This document shows positions 9,319-17,738 of a DNA stretch of 64,000 bases, piece after piece. The notes under the pieces were generated by a model, which was not told where the DNA came from, searched no databases, and worked only from the letters and a program-made list of their open reading frames with translations. The translations under genes and the position numbers were made by a program. Positions within the stretch are counted from its first letter, which is position 1, and the number at the start of each line of letters is the position of its first letter. Source of the DNA: Microbacteriaceae bacterium (GTDB lineage: Bacteria > Actinomycetota > Actinomycetes > Actinomycetales > Microbacteriaceae); assembly GCA_947373155.1 (NCBI GenBank), contig CANBWO010000001.1:1-64000 (forward strand), given 5' to 3'.

Positions 9319-11018
9319 CAGAGTCCTCGAACGCTAATCAATACCTGGGTTGCCCCAAGTGTGAGAATTTTGTCTGGAGAAGCTACGGCAGGAACGTAGA
9401 ACAAAAGCATGGTTCCGTAAACCGAACGAATTCCACTGGCACTTCCGGCGGCGCCAAGTAGCAGCTTTTCATTTCCCTGAACCGCCACGGCCTGAGTTGC
9501 TTTGTTTGGCTTGATGACATAGGTGTCACTCATGTAAACGGAAACCAACGCACCCGAATTGGCGGTTGAAAGGCTCATCACGTTTGGGTCGCCCAGGGCG
9601 TGGGTAACTGTGATTTTTCCGTTGTGCAAATTGGCCTTTTGTACTGCCTGACTTTGGGCTACCTGCTGATAAAACTCATCGTTAGCCACGTTAAACATTG
9701 GCGCGCTCAGACTCGATGGTCCTTGGTCAATCAGGTTTCCGAAAGCGGTCGGTAGGGCGTTTGGCGCGATCTTAAGAAAGAGCGAGTCGGGTGCGATCGG
9801 AATGGCTCCAACGCTGGTGGCTGCTACCGCGGGAGTGGCAACTCCCGGCAACATATCGATGTCGTACCAAAGCTGATACTGAGACCTAGGTGTGGCTTGC
9901 TGGAACACCAGCATCTGTGGAAGCGCTTTGCTGTCCGCTCCGGTGGCTAGGGCCATAACAACGCGCGGCCATTGATTTGAAGCAGCTGGGAGCCCGAACT
10001 TGAGGTTATCGGTCAGCAGTGGAGGAAGGTTGGGAATGTTTTTGGACGCAGCCTGAAGGTGATAGTGCGCCTGTCGAGCAGCCAGAGCCGGGCCAGCAAT
10101 GCGATCTACCAGCAACTTTGGATTGTGGCTGGCATCTGCTTTTCCGACGGAAACGGCAATTCGATTCACAATGTTTACCAGTTGTTTTTGGGTAACCACC
10201 GGAGGATCGAGTTTCACTTGAGAGGTGGTTGGCGTAGCAGTTACCGAAGGCGAGGCTTGTCCTCCGATCAAACCGCAACCACTCAAAGTCATTGAAAGAC
10301 CCAAGATGGCGCCAGCAACGGCAAGGTTCCTGGCGGACCTGCGACCTTTGGTAGGAGCCACGATGTTGCCACTCTTTCGGCGCAATTTTGGTCCTTGCGG
10401 TGCCTTTGGGGTTTTGCGCCTTGGTCCACGATCGCGACGCATGGTGTACCAGGCCCACCAGTTAATCAGGATCGCCAAAACTAGGAAAACGCCACCCACA
10501 ATCAGAAGCAAACGGCTTCCGGTGGTATCAACCGCTAACTGCCAAGTCAGTTTGATTTGCTGCGGGGCCGCAGAAATACCATCGGTGGAAAGCAGCATCG
10601 CGGCATCATCGGCTGTGTTGACTCGCAGTTGTACGTGATTGGAAGCGGACACCTCTTCGCGCCAGAGATCAGAGCCAGCCGGATTCGCAAACACGCCCAA
10701 ACCAGTTTCGTGCGAAACAGTTGCATCGCCGTGCTTGATGGTCACCAGGCTATGGCTGGTGTCGCCCACCCAAGCAACCACGTCGTTCTGTCTACCGACT
10801 GCAACGTTTACGTTGGCTGGCCCAGCAACTTCTACCTCGGGATTACCCGGGTACTGCGTGATCACACTGTGCGCAACGGTGACCAGCGGTTGTTTGGTAT
10901 TTAGAGTGATGAACTGCGTGTGATGCGTTGGTGGCAGCCAAATAGTTCTGAGGGCAACACCGGCCAGAATCATGATCACAGATACGACGAATAGAACTGC
11001 AGCAGTCAAAAAACGCAT
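9318..11018 (-). CDS. Two-part membrane protein with internal lipobox, function unknown
   Basis: I do not recognise this 566-residue protein. Residues 4-24 form a transmembrane segment, 25-165 an extracytoplasmic beta-like domain, and 169-190 a second membrane span followed by a strongly basic linker (RRDRGPRRK onward). Then comes a second export-signal-like stretch with the lipobox LSGC (Cys248), and a 300-residue soluble domain rich in Ala, Val, Thr and Pro. An in-frame GTG at codon 220 (10361) would begin a textbook 28-residue lipoprotein signal peptide. The gene may therefore encode a fused protein, or a membrane protein plus a separately initiated lipoprotein. It is coupled to the TPR gene and divergent from a coiled-coil gene. 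Confidence 0.7.
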   Translation of the reverse strand: MRFLTAAVLFVVSVIMILAGVALRTIWLPPTHHTQFITLNTKQPLVTVAHSVITQYPGNPEVEVAGPANVNVAVGRQNDVVAWVGDTSHSLVTIKHGDATVSHETGLGVFANPAGSDLWREEVSASNHVQLRVNTADDAAMLLSTDGISAAPQQIKLTWQLAVDTTGSRLLLIVGGVFLVLAILINWWAWYTMRRDRGPRRKTPKAPQGPKLRRKSGNIVAPTKGRRSARNLAVAGAILGLSMTLSGCGLIGGQASPSVTATPTTSQVKLDPPVVTQKQLVNIVNRIAVSVGKADASHNPKLLVDRIAGPALAARQAHYHLQAASKNIPNLPPLLTDNLKFGLPAASNQWPRVVMALATGADSKALPQMLVFQQATPRSQYQLWYDIDMLPGVATPAVAATSVGAIPIAPDSLFLKIAPNALPTAFGNLIDQGPSSLSAPMFNVANDEFYQQVAQSQAVQKANLHNGKITVTHALGDPNVMSLSTANSGALVSVYMSDTYVIKPNKATQAVAVQGNEKLLLGAAGSASGIRSVYGTMLLFYVPAVASPDKILTLGATQVLISVRGL

Positions 11019-11096
11019 CAGAAATCCATTCGGGGTAAACTTGTTGAGGTCTAAGGACCTGCAGATATTCTACCCAACCCCCTCAGGAGCGCCTCT

Positions 11097-12194
11097 TTGT
11101 TGAACCCCGATGGTGATTTTGCGGTAGTTATGCGCGGCTATGACAAGGGCGCGGTAGACGATGCCTTTCGCGATGCCCGCAAGGAAATCCTTGCTCTTTC
11201 TAACCAAAACTCGCAGCTAGCAGCAGAACTTCGCGAGACAAACGCCAAACTTCAGGAAACCCTAGCGGCGCTAAAAGAAGCTGGCGAGCCATCCTATGCA
11301 GGCGTGGGCGGTAAAGCCGCGCTAATCCTGAGTACTGCCGAAGAAATGGCAGCGCGTTTGCTTTCAGAAGCGAACGGTGAGAGCGAGCGCCTACTGCACG
11401 CTACAGAACTTCAAATACAAGAAATGCACGGCGAAGCCAAAGGCTATTACGATGCCATGGTTGCCGAGGCACAGCGTCGATCGGAGCGCGTTATCGGTCA
11501 GGCCCGGGTGGAGGCCGACAACATGCTTTCCGAGGCTCGAGACAATGCGGCAAGAGTTACCACAGACGCGATTCGCGAAGCCGGTGCCACCCGCGGTGCC
11601 ACCGCAACCGAGGTCGCTAAACTTCGAGCAGCCGCCAAGCGCGAGGTTGAAACTCTAAAAACTCGTGTAGAGCGTGACCTTGCCGAACGCAAACTTCTGG
11701 CCCAGCGCGACATTGGTCGCGATTTAGATCTGTTGAGTGCAGAGGCGTTGGTTTCTGAGCAGGCCCGAATCGACTTGGAACTTGAACTAACCGCTAGGCG
11801 CGCAGAAGCCGAAGCCGAGTACCTTCGCAAGCACCAAGAGGCAGTGGCAACCACGCAGCGATATTTGGACGACGCAAATAGCCAGTTGGCACTCGCCCTA
11901 ACCAGAGCAAACGCGGCCCGGCTAGAGGCCGAAACCCTTGAGGCAGCCGCTCGTTCGGTCACCAAGACCATCACCGATAACGCAAAAGCACGGGCCGAAG
12001 CCACCTTGGCGGCGGCGGAAGCCGAAGCTCGCAACACCGTAAGCGACGCCGCGCTAAAGGCCGCTACTCGGGTACGTGCTGCTGAAGAACAACTTCGCAA
12101 AATTGAAACCGAGCGTGACTCGGTGTCGGTTTACCTAAAGAACCTCAAGGCTCTAGTAGATTCGGCATATAAGTCCGATAAGCAACTGCCTTAG
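11097..12194 (+). CDS. DivIVA-like long coiled-coil protein
   Basis: A 365-residue protein that is almost entirely alpha-helical and Ala/Glu/Arg-rich, with long heptad-like stretches from about residue 28 to the end. Near the N-terminus GYDKGAVDDAF (14-24) resembles the membrane-binding GYD..EVD..L motif of DivIVA/Wag31. This suggests a cytoskeletal or polar scaffold role comparable to the Scy/FilP-type coiled coils of other Actinobacteria (inference). Start: TTG at 11097 (or the next codon, TTG at 11100) behind AGGAG at 11085-11089. It is followed after 27 bp by a permease gene, probably in one transcript. Confidence 0.7.
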   Translation: MLNPDGDFAVVMRGYDKGAVDDAFRDARKEILALSNQNSQLAAELRETNAKLQETLAALKEAGEPSYAGVGGKAALILSTAEEMAARLLSEANGESERLLHATELQIQEMHGEAKGYYDAMVAEAQRRSERVIGQARVEADNMLSEARDNAARVTTDAIREAGATRGATATEVAKLRAAAKREVETLKTRVERDLAERKLLAQRDIGRDLDLLSAEALVSEQARIDLELELTARRAEAEAEYLRKHQEAVATTQRYLDDANSQLALALTRANAARLEAETLEAAARSVTKTITDNAKARAEATLAAAEAEARNTVSDAALKAATRVRAAEEQLRKIETERDSVSVYLKNLKALVDSAYKSDKQLP

Positions 12195-12221
12195 GACCAC
12201 AGCTAACTCTTAGGGGCCACC

Positions 12222-13277
12222 GTGTCAGCCACTCCGTTCAAGGTGAGTAACGCATTTCAGCTTGGTCTCATGGGTGGCCTGGGAGTTCTCACCGCCATTT
12301 TGATTGGCAACATGGTGGTAACCATAGCCAGCGTCCTTACATACGTCTTCGCGGCAATTTTCATCGCCCTAGGTCTAGACCCAATCGTGGCTTGGCTTGA
12401 ACGCAAAAACATCAAACGCCCGCTTGCTATCGCCATCGTGGTGTTTGTGATCCTGGGCGGGGTCATCACTATTTTGGTCTCGTTCGCCCCATCGCTGATT
12501 ACCCAGGGTGCCAAGTTTGTTCAAAGTACGCCAAATATCATCGATGGCTTTACCAAAATCCCATTGGTTCAGAGCCTAGATAACCGCTTTGGCGGCGCCA
12601 TTTCCCAATCACTGGCAGATGCCGGCACCGTGGTTTCCAACTCCAAGAACTGGCCTTCGCTGCTAGGCGGAGTGGTGCAGGTTGGTATCTCGATCGTGAA
12701 CGGTTTCTCGGGCGCAATCATCATCACCATTTTGAGCCTCTATTTCATGGCATCGATGAAAAGCTTCAAGCGCTTCGTGTATTCGATCGTTCCTAAGTCG
12801 CGTCGCGAAAAATTTGTGGACCTCAGCGAGCAAATTGCTGACGCGGTTGGGCGTTATGTGATCGGGCAGGTCAGCGTGGCCGCCATCAATGCCACCCTGG
12901 GTTTCATATTCATGCTGATTGTTGGCGTGCCGTTCTCCGGAGTTCTGGCAGCCATTGTATTTGTGCTGGCCCTGATTCCTCTGGTGGGTAGCCTGAGCGC
13001 CGCTGCCGTGGTAACGCTGGTTGCACTAAGTCAAAGCCCCCAGTTAGCTCTGATTGTTTTGGTTTATTACCTGATTTATATGCAGATCGAGGCATACGTG
13101 GTTAGCCCGAGAATCATGAAGCAGGCAGTATCTGTGCCTGGAGCCGTGGTAGTTGTGGCAGCGCTAGCCGGTGGTGCGCTACTCGGCGTGCTGGGTGCGC
13201 TGGTAGCTATTCCAGTTGCGGCATCGGTGATTTTGGTTTTGCGACAGGTATGGATTCCCCGCCAAAACGAACACTAG
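12222..13277 (+). CDS. AI-2E family transporter / PerM-like permease
   Basis: A 351-residue polytopic inner-membrane protein. Hydrophobic spans are seen near 15-55, 65-90, 160-180, 210-255, 265-290 and 305-340, with the conserved proline/glycine-rich C-terminal region (LIPLVGSL, QIEAYVVSPRIM, LGVLGALVAIPVAA) typical of the UPF0118 family. Members include the AI-2 exporter TqsA and Na+/H+ antiporters; substrate cannot be inferred here. The start is GTG. The TAG stop shares a CTAG with the stop of the convergent hydrolase gene. Confidence 0.85.
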   Translation: MSATPFKVSNAFQLGLMGGLGVLTAILIGNMVVTIASVLTYVFAAIFIALGLDPIVAWLERKNIKRPLAIAIVVFVILGGVITILVSFAPSLITQGAKFVQSTPNIIDGFTKIPLVQSLDNRFGGAISQSLADAGTVVSNSKNWPSLLGGVVQVGISIVNGFSGAIIITILSLYFMASMKSFKRFVYSIVPKSRREKFVDLSEQIADAVGRYVIGQVSVAAINATLGFIFMLIVGVPFSGVLAAIVFVLALIPLVGSLSAAAVVTLVALSQSPQLALIVLVYYLIYMQIEAYVVSPRIMKQAVSVPGAVVVVAALAGGALLGVLGALVAIPVAASVILVLRQVWIPRQNEH

Positions 13278-13999
13278 AGTGCAACATCCACTTCCGAAGG
13301 AAGCGGGTAGGCACTAGGAGCCACCACCTGCACTATTTCGTCTAGAACGCGCTTCACGTAAGGCTCCCCCACCCAAAGGTGCTTGGCCCCGGCTACATCA
13401 ATCTGTTCAAACTTGCGCATCACGGCAAAGGCAGGAGCCGCCTCCGCAGGGGTTAGGTAATCGTCGAACTCAGGGATCAAACCGATCGCGCGTTTATCCA
13501 CGTGATTCCATTGCGCCAGCTCCGCTTGGCTGGTTCGATGTAGTGGTGGCGATAACAAAATCACGCCGTTCACATCCTGATTCCAGCCGTATTTGAGCGC
13601 CAACTCGGTACCAAAAGACCAACCAAGTAGCCAGCGATTTGGCAGGTTATGAGCCACCGCAAAGTCAACGGCAGCCTCTAGGTCCAACTTTTCGAGCTGC
13701 CCGCCGTCGAACTCTCCCGTGCTCTTGCCGTGAGGAGATTCGGTGCCTCGGGTATTGAATCTAAGCACCGCAACGTTTGCCAGGTAGGGCAGGCGATTGG
13801 CAGCCTTACGAAGCACGTGAGAATCCATGAAACCACCGTGCGTAGGCAGCGGGTGCAAGCAAATCAGGGTTGCTTCTGGCGCTCCCCCCGTTGGCATTGC
13901 AAGTTCTGCCACCAAGGTGTGGCCATCTGCGGTAGTCAGCGTAAATTCGGTGCGCACCGATGGCAACGCAGTATTCGAAGTGATCTTTTCAAGGCTCAA
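13274..13999 (-). CDS. Alpha/beta hydrolase
   Basis: A 241-residue cytoplasmic hydrolase with the nucleophile elbow GWSFGTE (Ser128), a plausible acid in PEFDDY (Asp179/180) and a catalytic His in AKHLWVG (His207). It also has the HPLPTHGG oxyanion region, as in the COG2945-type serine hydrolases. Substrate unknown. An upstream in-frame start at 14077 exists, but it would overlap the preceding gene by 82 bp. The TTG at 13999, overlapping that gene's TGA as TTGA and preceded by GGGAG at 7 nt, gives a normal N-terminus and is chosen. It is the last gene of an overlapping three-gene set. Confidence 0.82.
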   Translation of the reverse strand: MSLEKITSNTALPSVRTEFTLTTADGHTLVAELAMPTGGAPEATLICLHPLPTHGGFMDSHVLRKAANRLPYLANVAVLRFNTRGTESPHGKSTGEFDGGQLEKLDLEAAVDFAVAHNLPNRWLLGWSFGTELALKYGWNQDVNGVILLSPPLHRTSQAELAQWNHVDKRAIGLIPEFDDYLTPAEAAPAFAVMRKFEQIDVAGAKHLWVGEPYVKRVLDEIVQVVAPSAYPLPSEVDVAL

Positions 14000-14295
14000 A
14001 GTAGTGCTCCCATAAATGCGCCCCAGCAGCGAATGTGAAAATGACGTCGGGTCTCGACTCCGCGGACTGAATCCCAAGCCGTAAGGTGTGCAACACCAGG
14101 CCTGATGACCTGACTACAGTGAGGGCAAACCCAGGTTTTGCCTTCTTCTGCATTTAGCCCATTCGTAGGTTGAACGGTGTACTCAACTCCGCGCTTCAAC
14201 TCGGTTCTTCGGGAGCCAATCCGAATCAGATCAAGATTTAGCTCTGGCTCCGGCTCTTGCTTCTTTTGTTTCTTAGGCCGATTGCTCCTGGGCAT
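13996..14295 (-). CDS. Small conserved actinobacterial Cys/His protein
   Basis: A 99-residue protein with a basic and acidic N-terminal tail, then CPHC (Cys57, Cys60), a GVAHLTAW segment, and RRHFHIRCW (His85, His87, Cys90). The Cys/His spacing is compatible with a single zinc site. I recognise the layout from small uncharacterised actinobacterial proteins, often labelled only as hypothetical or ATP/GTP-binding; no function is established. Its ATG overlaps the stop of the upstream transglycosylase-like gene by one base, and its stop overlaps the start of the hydrolase gene. The three are therefore probably translationally coupled. Confidence 0.75.
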   Translation of the reverse strand: MPRSNRPKKQKKQEPEPELNLDLIRIGSRRTELKRGVEYTVQPTNGLNAEEGKTWVCPHCSQVIRPGVAHLTAWDSVRGVETRRHFHIRCWGAFMGALL

Positions 14296-14957
14296 CAGTA
14301 CCAGCCCACATTATTGGAATGCACGAGTGCAGTACAGGGGTTTTTGTATCGTCCAAGGATGTATTTGACACCCCAGCGAATCTGCGTTTCGGGATTGGTA
14401 GCCCAGTCTGGTCCTTCGCTGGCCATCTTGGTACCGGGAAGCGCCTGCGGGATTCCGTAGGCACCTGATTGACTGTTGTTTGCAAGCACGTTCCACTGCG
14501 ATTCGCGGGTCCAGAGTTTGACCAAGCAAGAGTATTGATCCTGACCCCAGTTCAACTGGCCAGCCAAGCTGTACGCAAATGCCTTGGCGGAGCCTGGGTC
14601 CGGGGTTCCCGCATCGGCCACGTAAATTTTCTGAAACGAACTGCCAGCGATGATGTTGAAGCCGCCGCGAGCAAAACTCACGGTCGCATCAGTGATCTGG
14701 TCCATTTGCTGCTGAGGACCCAGCACGTTTCCGCTGTAGTCCATTGCACTAGCGGCCGTAAGGGTTCCGCCGTAAGGATCCACCACGGTTACCGCCATTA
14801 GTCCCGCGGTGAAAAAGAAACTGAAAACGGGGTTGAAAGCTCCGCGCCTAAATCTTGGAAGTCTGGGTAAGAATATGTTTCTGGCTCGAAGCCAGTCGAG
14901 AAAGCGCTGATTCACCCGTTTACCGAGGGTAGGTCGATAGGCCTCATGTCTACCCAC
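14295..14957 (-). CDS. Membrane-anchored lytic transglycosylase-like protein
   Basis: A 220-residue protein with a basic cytoplasmic tail, one transmembrane segment at about 41-59 and an exported C-terminal domain. That domain has TRESQW (catalytic-type Glu152), SGAYGIPQALPGTKM and WGVKYILGRY, the signature of the SLT/lysozyme-like domain of actinobacterial cell-wall muralidases. It likely cleaves peptidoglycan glycan strands outside the membrane. Start: GTG at 14957 with GAGGTGAG a few bases upstream. It begins an overlapping gene set with the small Cys/His protein and the hydrolase. Confidence 0.82.
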   Translation of the reverse strand: MGRHEAYRPTLGKRVNQRFLDWLRARNIFLPRLPRFRRGAFNPVFSFFFTAGLMAVTVVDPYGGTLTAASAMDYSGNVLGPQQQMDQITDATVSFARGGFNIIAGSSFQKIYVADAGTPDPGSAKAFAYSLAGQLNWGQDQYSCLVKLWTRESQWNVLANNSQSGAYGIPQALPGTKMASEGPDWATNPETQIRWGVKYILGRYKNPCTALVHSNNVGWY

Positions 14958-15050
14958 AACTCACCTCGATTTCGTTTTGCGCTTTACGTCAAACATCTAT
15001 CCAATAACAAGATGGGCGCTTTCCACCAATTTTAAGTCAAATAGCAGAAA

Positions 15051-15728
15051 CTAACCCCGTGGCAGCAACTGTTTCGGGCAGTTAGCTAAAACCGCAGCGA
15101 TGGCAGTTTTCTCGGCGGACGTGACCCAAATCCCATACTTGCGCTTCACGGCAACCTGACGAGCCACGTATGGGCAACGGAAGGCTTTGTTAGGCGGCAA
15201 CCAAGACGCAGCATCGGAATCGCCTTTGGACTCGTTGGTGGGGCCGTCTACCGCCAAGAGATTTAGCGGATCGTTGTAGAAAGAATAACGAGTGGCAGCT
15301 GGAAGTTGCTGTGCCCCTTTTTGCCAAGCATCACTAAGTGCCACCACGTGATCGATTTGAACCGCGGTACTGGTTCCCACTCCTCGAACAAAACTAATCA
15401 CCTTGCCCGTATAGGGATCCCTCAGGAGTCCGGTCGCAACCAGGCAACCGTCTTTATAGGTGACGCTCTTTAGGTCGCGAGTGAGAATAATGTTTCGGGT
15501 GTCGCAACCGTTGAACCGACCCCAGCCATCGCTGAATTTGCTCCTAAGATAACCGGTCTTTGGGGCTCGCCCTTTGACGGCCAATTGGCCAAGTGCTTTG
15601 GTGGCAAGAACGTTCGAGGAAGCCGCGGCCGGCTCCGAAACCTCTGCCGTGGCAGATAACAGCGCTAGGAGCGCAAGACTACTCAGCAGATAGCTGAAGG
15701 TACTCCACCGTTTTGTCGATGAGCGCAT
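15051..15728 (-). CDS. Secreted HNH endonuclease family protein (DUF1524/GmrSD C-terminal type)
   Basis: A 225-residue exported protein: signal peptide in the first ~35 residues (hydrophobic LLSSLALLALLSA), then a nuclease domain. The domain carries IDHVVALSDAW, NDPLNLLAVDGPTNESKGDSD and the W(L)PPN segment, the HNH core of the DUF1524 family. Actinobacteria carry several secreted members, presumed nutritional or toxic nucleases; its target is unknown. An ATG at 15728 (AGG 5 nt upstream) is chosen; an earlier ATG at 15752 is possible. With either, the start lies inside the 3' end of the DivIVA-repeat gene (overlap about 50 bp), so expression is probably linked. Confidence 0.75.
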   Translation of the reverse strand: MRSSTKRWSTFSYLLSSLALLALLSATAEVSEPAAASSNVLATKALGQLAVKGRAPKTGYLRSKFSDGWGRFNGCDTRNIILTRDLKSVTYKDGCLVATGLLRDPYTGKVISFVRGVGTSTAVQIDHVVALSDAWQKGAQQLPAATRYSFYNDPLNLLAVDGPTNESKGDSDAASWLPPNKAFRCPYVARQVAVKRKYGIWVTSAEKTAIAAVLANCPKQLLPRG

Positions 15729-16227
15729 CAACCTGATTCTCAACATAGCCACCCCATTTTGGCTTGAACGTTACGTTTCGCAGTTCGCCGATACTGAGAT
15801 CGCTTTTACCCGAAAGGCGAAGCCCAATTTCGGCCAAAAAGAGATCGACCTGTTTCACCGAATAACCCTTGGCAAAGATTCCGACTCGGGCCAGTTTCTT
15901 GCGATTTGGTCGGCGGACGCGGTTTTTGATCAACTTGCGAATCTTGTCCACTTCGTCGAAAGCATCCACCGATGTAAAACTTGTGGCCAGGCGCTGTTTC
16001 TCTCGAAGCGCAAAGGCATCGTCCAAACGATCAAGAGCCGCGTCTACCTCTGCGATTATGTACCCGCCGGCCACCAAATCAAACTGAGCGGTGCGGAGCT
16101 TTTTGGCATCGATGATATTGCTTGAAGGTTCTGCAAACTGAACCCTCGCCTGATTGATAACGGCGTCTACCTGCCCCTGGTCGTAGCCCAGTTCCTTGGA
16201 ATTAGCGGTTGGAAAATTCTTGCTCAT
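15679..16227 (-). CDS. DivIVA-domain repeat protein
   Basis: A 182-residue cytoplasmic protein with four copies of a GY....VD motif: GYDQGQVD (14-21), GYIIAEVD (55-62), GYSVKQVD (121-128) and GYVENQVD (160-167). In DivIVA this motif marks the membrane-curvature-binding N-terminal domain. Here the domain is repeated with only short helices between, and without the long coiled coil of Wag31. It fits the DivIVA-repeat family of Actinobacteria, whose function is unknown. It lies 18 bp upstream of cdsA (phospholipid synthesis) and overlaps the HNH nuclease gene. Confidence 0.82.
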   Translation of the reverse strand: MSKNFPTANSKELGYDQGQVDAVINQARVQFAEPSSNIIDAKKLRTAQFDLVAGGYIIAEVDAALDRLDDAFALREKQRLATSFTSVDAFDEVDKIRKLIKNRVRRPNRKKLARVGIFAKGYSVKQVDLFLAEIGLRLSGKSDLSIGELRNVTFKPKWGGYVENQVDALIDKTVEYLQLSAE

Positions 16228-16245
16228 CAGGTTCCTAAAGCATCA

Positions 16246-17097
16246 CTAAATCGGAAGGGAAATCAGCAGATAGGCCAACAAAGTAGCAGGCAGAATCGAG
16301 TCCATTCGATCCATTACACCGCCGTGACCAGGCAACCAAGAACTCATGTCTTTCACTCCGAGGTCGCGCTTGATCAACGACTCTGCGAGGTCTCCAAATA
16401 CTGCGGCCAAAATCATGGCTCCGGCAAACAGAATGGCGAACCAGAGCGGCTTGCCCAGGGCCAAACAACCAATCACTGCGGTGGCGGTTCCGCCAAAGAT
16501 AGAACCAATCAGGCCTTCGAGGCTTTTCTTAGGGCTCACTCCAGGCGCAATCTTGTGCTTTCCTAGCTTGCGGCCAACCAAGTAGCCGAAAGTGTCCACC
16601 ATTGCCACGGTGGTCACGTAGGTGACCACCCACAGGCCACCGTTGTGCTGCCTCAACAGCAGAACCGCAAAGCTAGTCATCAATGGTAGGTAAATCACCA
16701 AAAATGCGGCTGCGGCAAAATCCTGCAGGGTCTGGGTCCACGGGCGGTTTCGAGCGTGAGGGTCAAAAAGCACCTGGCCGATACGCCACAGAATCAGGCT
16801 TGCCACAGTTGCTAGTGCACATTGCCACTGGGCCTGAGCGCCAAAGAAGAAAGTGATTGGCATGATCAGGACTGAACCCACCACGGCAGGAATCCGCGGT
16901 ACGTGCCATCCCTGTGTTCTTAGAGCGGTAGATAGTTCCCACGCCCCTGAGCCGGCTGCCAAAGAGGCCAACACCATAAAAATGGGGTCGTAGATCAGGA
17001 TGCTTGCTAAGAAGGCGCCGCCAAGCAACAAACCAACCAACACAGACGCTTTTAGTGAGCGTCCGGTTGGTTCAGGTTTTGCTGCCTGCTGAGTCAT
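16246..17097 (-). CDS. cdsA: Phosphatidate cytidylyltransferase CdsA
   Basis: Makes CDP-diacylglycerol from phosphatidic acid and CTP in the inner membrane, the branch point to all bacterial phospholipids. The 283-residue polytopic protein ends with the family signature: KRDLGVKDMSSWLPGHGG followed by MDRMDS. About seven or eight hydrophobic spans precede it. It starts at ATG 17097, 3 bp after the frr stop codon. The order pyrH-frr-cdsA is the widely conserved one. Confidence 0.96.
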   Translation of the reverse strand: MTQQAAKPEPTGRSLKASVLVGLLLGGAFLASILIYDPIFMVLASLAAGSGAWELSTALRTQGWHVPRIPAVVGSVLIMPITFFFGAQAQWQCALATVASLILWRIGQVLFDPHARNRPWTQTLQDFAAAAFLVIYLPLMTSFAVLLLRQHNGGLWVVTYVTTVAMVDTFGYLVGRKLGKHKIAPGVSPKKSLEGLIGSIFGGTATAVIGCLALGKPLWFAILFAGAMILAAVFGDLAESLIKRDLGVKDMSSWLPGHGGVMDRMDSILPATLLAYLLISLPI

Positions 17098-17100
17098 AAG

Positions 17101-17661
17101 TTATACCTGAAGCAGTTCTGCTTCTTTGGTCTTCAAGGCGTCATCGATGGCGTCTACGTGGTTCTTGGTGATGCCATCGAGCTCTTTCTCGGCGCGGGTG
17201 AGGTCGTCCTCGCCAGCCAAGCCGTCCTTCTTCAGAGCATCAAGCTCGTCCTTGGACTTGCGACGAATGTTGCGCACGGCAACGCGGTGGTCCTCGGCCT
17301 TGGTGCGAACCAACTTGACGTACTCTTTACGACGTTCTTCGGTTAGGTCCGGCAAAGTTACTCGAACAAGGCTGCCATCGTTGGTGGGGTTGGCACCCAG
17401 GTTTGGAACATCGCGGATTGCCTTTTCAATGGCGCCAAGAGCGCTCTTATCATATGGGGTTACAACAATAGTGCGAGCCTCTGGGTTCTGAAGAGCGGCC
17501 AACTGAGCCAAGGGAGTTGGGGTGCCGTAGTAGTCAACCATGATCTTCTGAAACATCTGTGGGTTGGCTCGTCCGGTACGCACGGTGGCGAAGTCGTCCT
17601 TGGTGGCTTCGACGGCCTTGCCCATTTTTTCGGTTGCGGTGGTAATAATCTCGCTGATCAC
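17101..17661 (-). CDS. frr: Ribosome recycling factor
   Basis: Splits post-termination ribosomes together with EF-G. The 186-residue protein has the full-length three-helix-bundle sequence, including VRTGRANP near residue 27, the domain II segment [14 protein letters not shown], and the C-terminal [15 protein letters not shown]. An AGGAGAAACCGTG run lies before the ATG. It is 77 bp downstream of pyrH and 3 bp upstream of cdsA. Confidence 0.98.
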   Translation of the reverse strand: MISEIITTATEKMGKAVEATKDDFATVRTGRANPQMFQKIMVDYYGTPTPLAQLAALQNPEARTIVVTPYDKSALGAIEKAIRDVPNLGANPTNDGSLVRVTLPDLTEERRKEYVKLVRTKAEDHRVAVRNIRRKSKDELDALKKDGLAGEDDLTRAEKELDGITKNHVDAIDDALKTKEAELLQV

Positions 17662-17738
17662 GGTTTCTCCTGTATTTGAAAGTCTTGAATCTAATGCTGG
17701 GTTGCTAAAGCTTTTTAGTTGTTAGGCCGAGGCTTGGG

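Noticed and set aside
11498-12100. Minus-strand frame of 200 codons, Ala/Ser/Arg-rich
   Set aside because: Antisense to the coiled-coil gene; the low-complexity content is a by-product of Ala/Glu codons.
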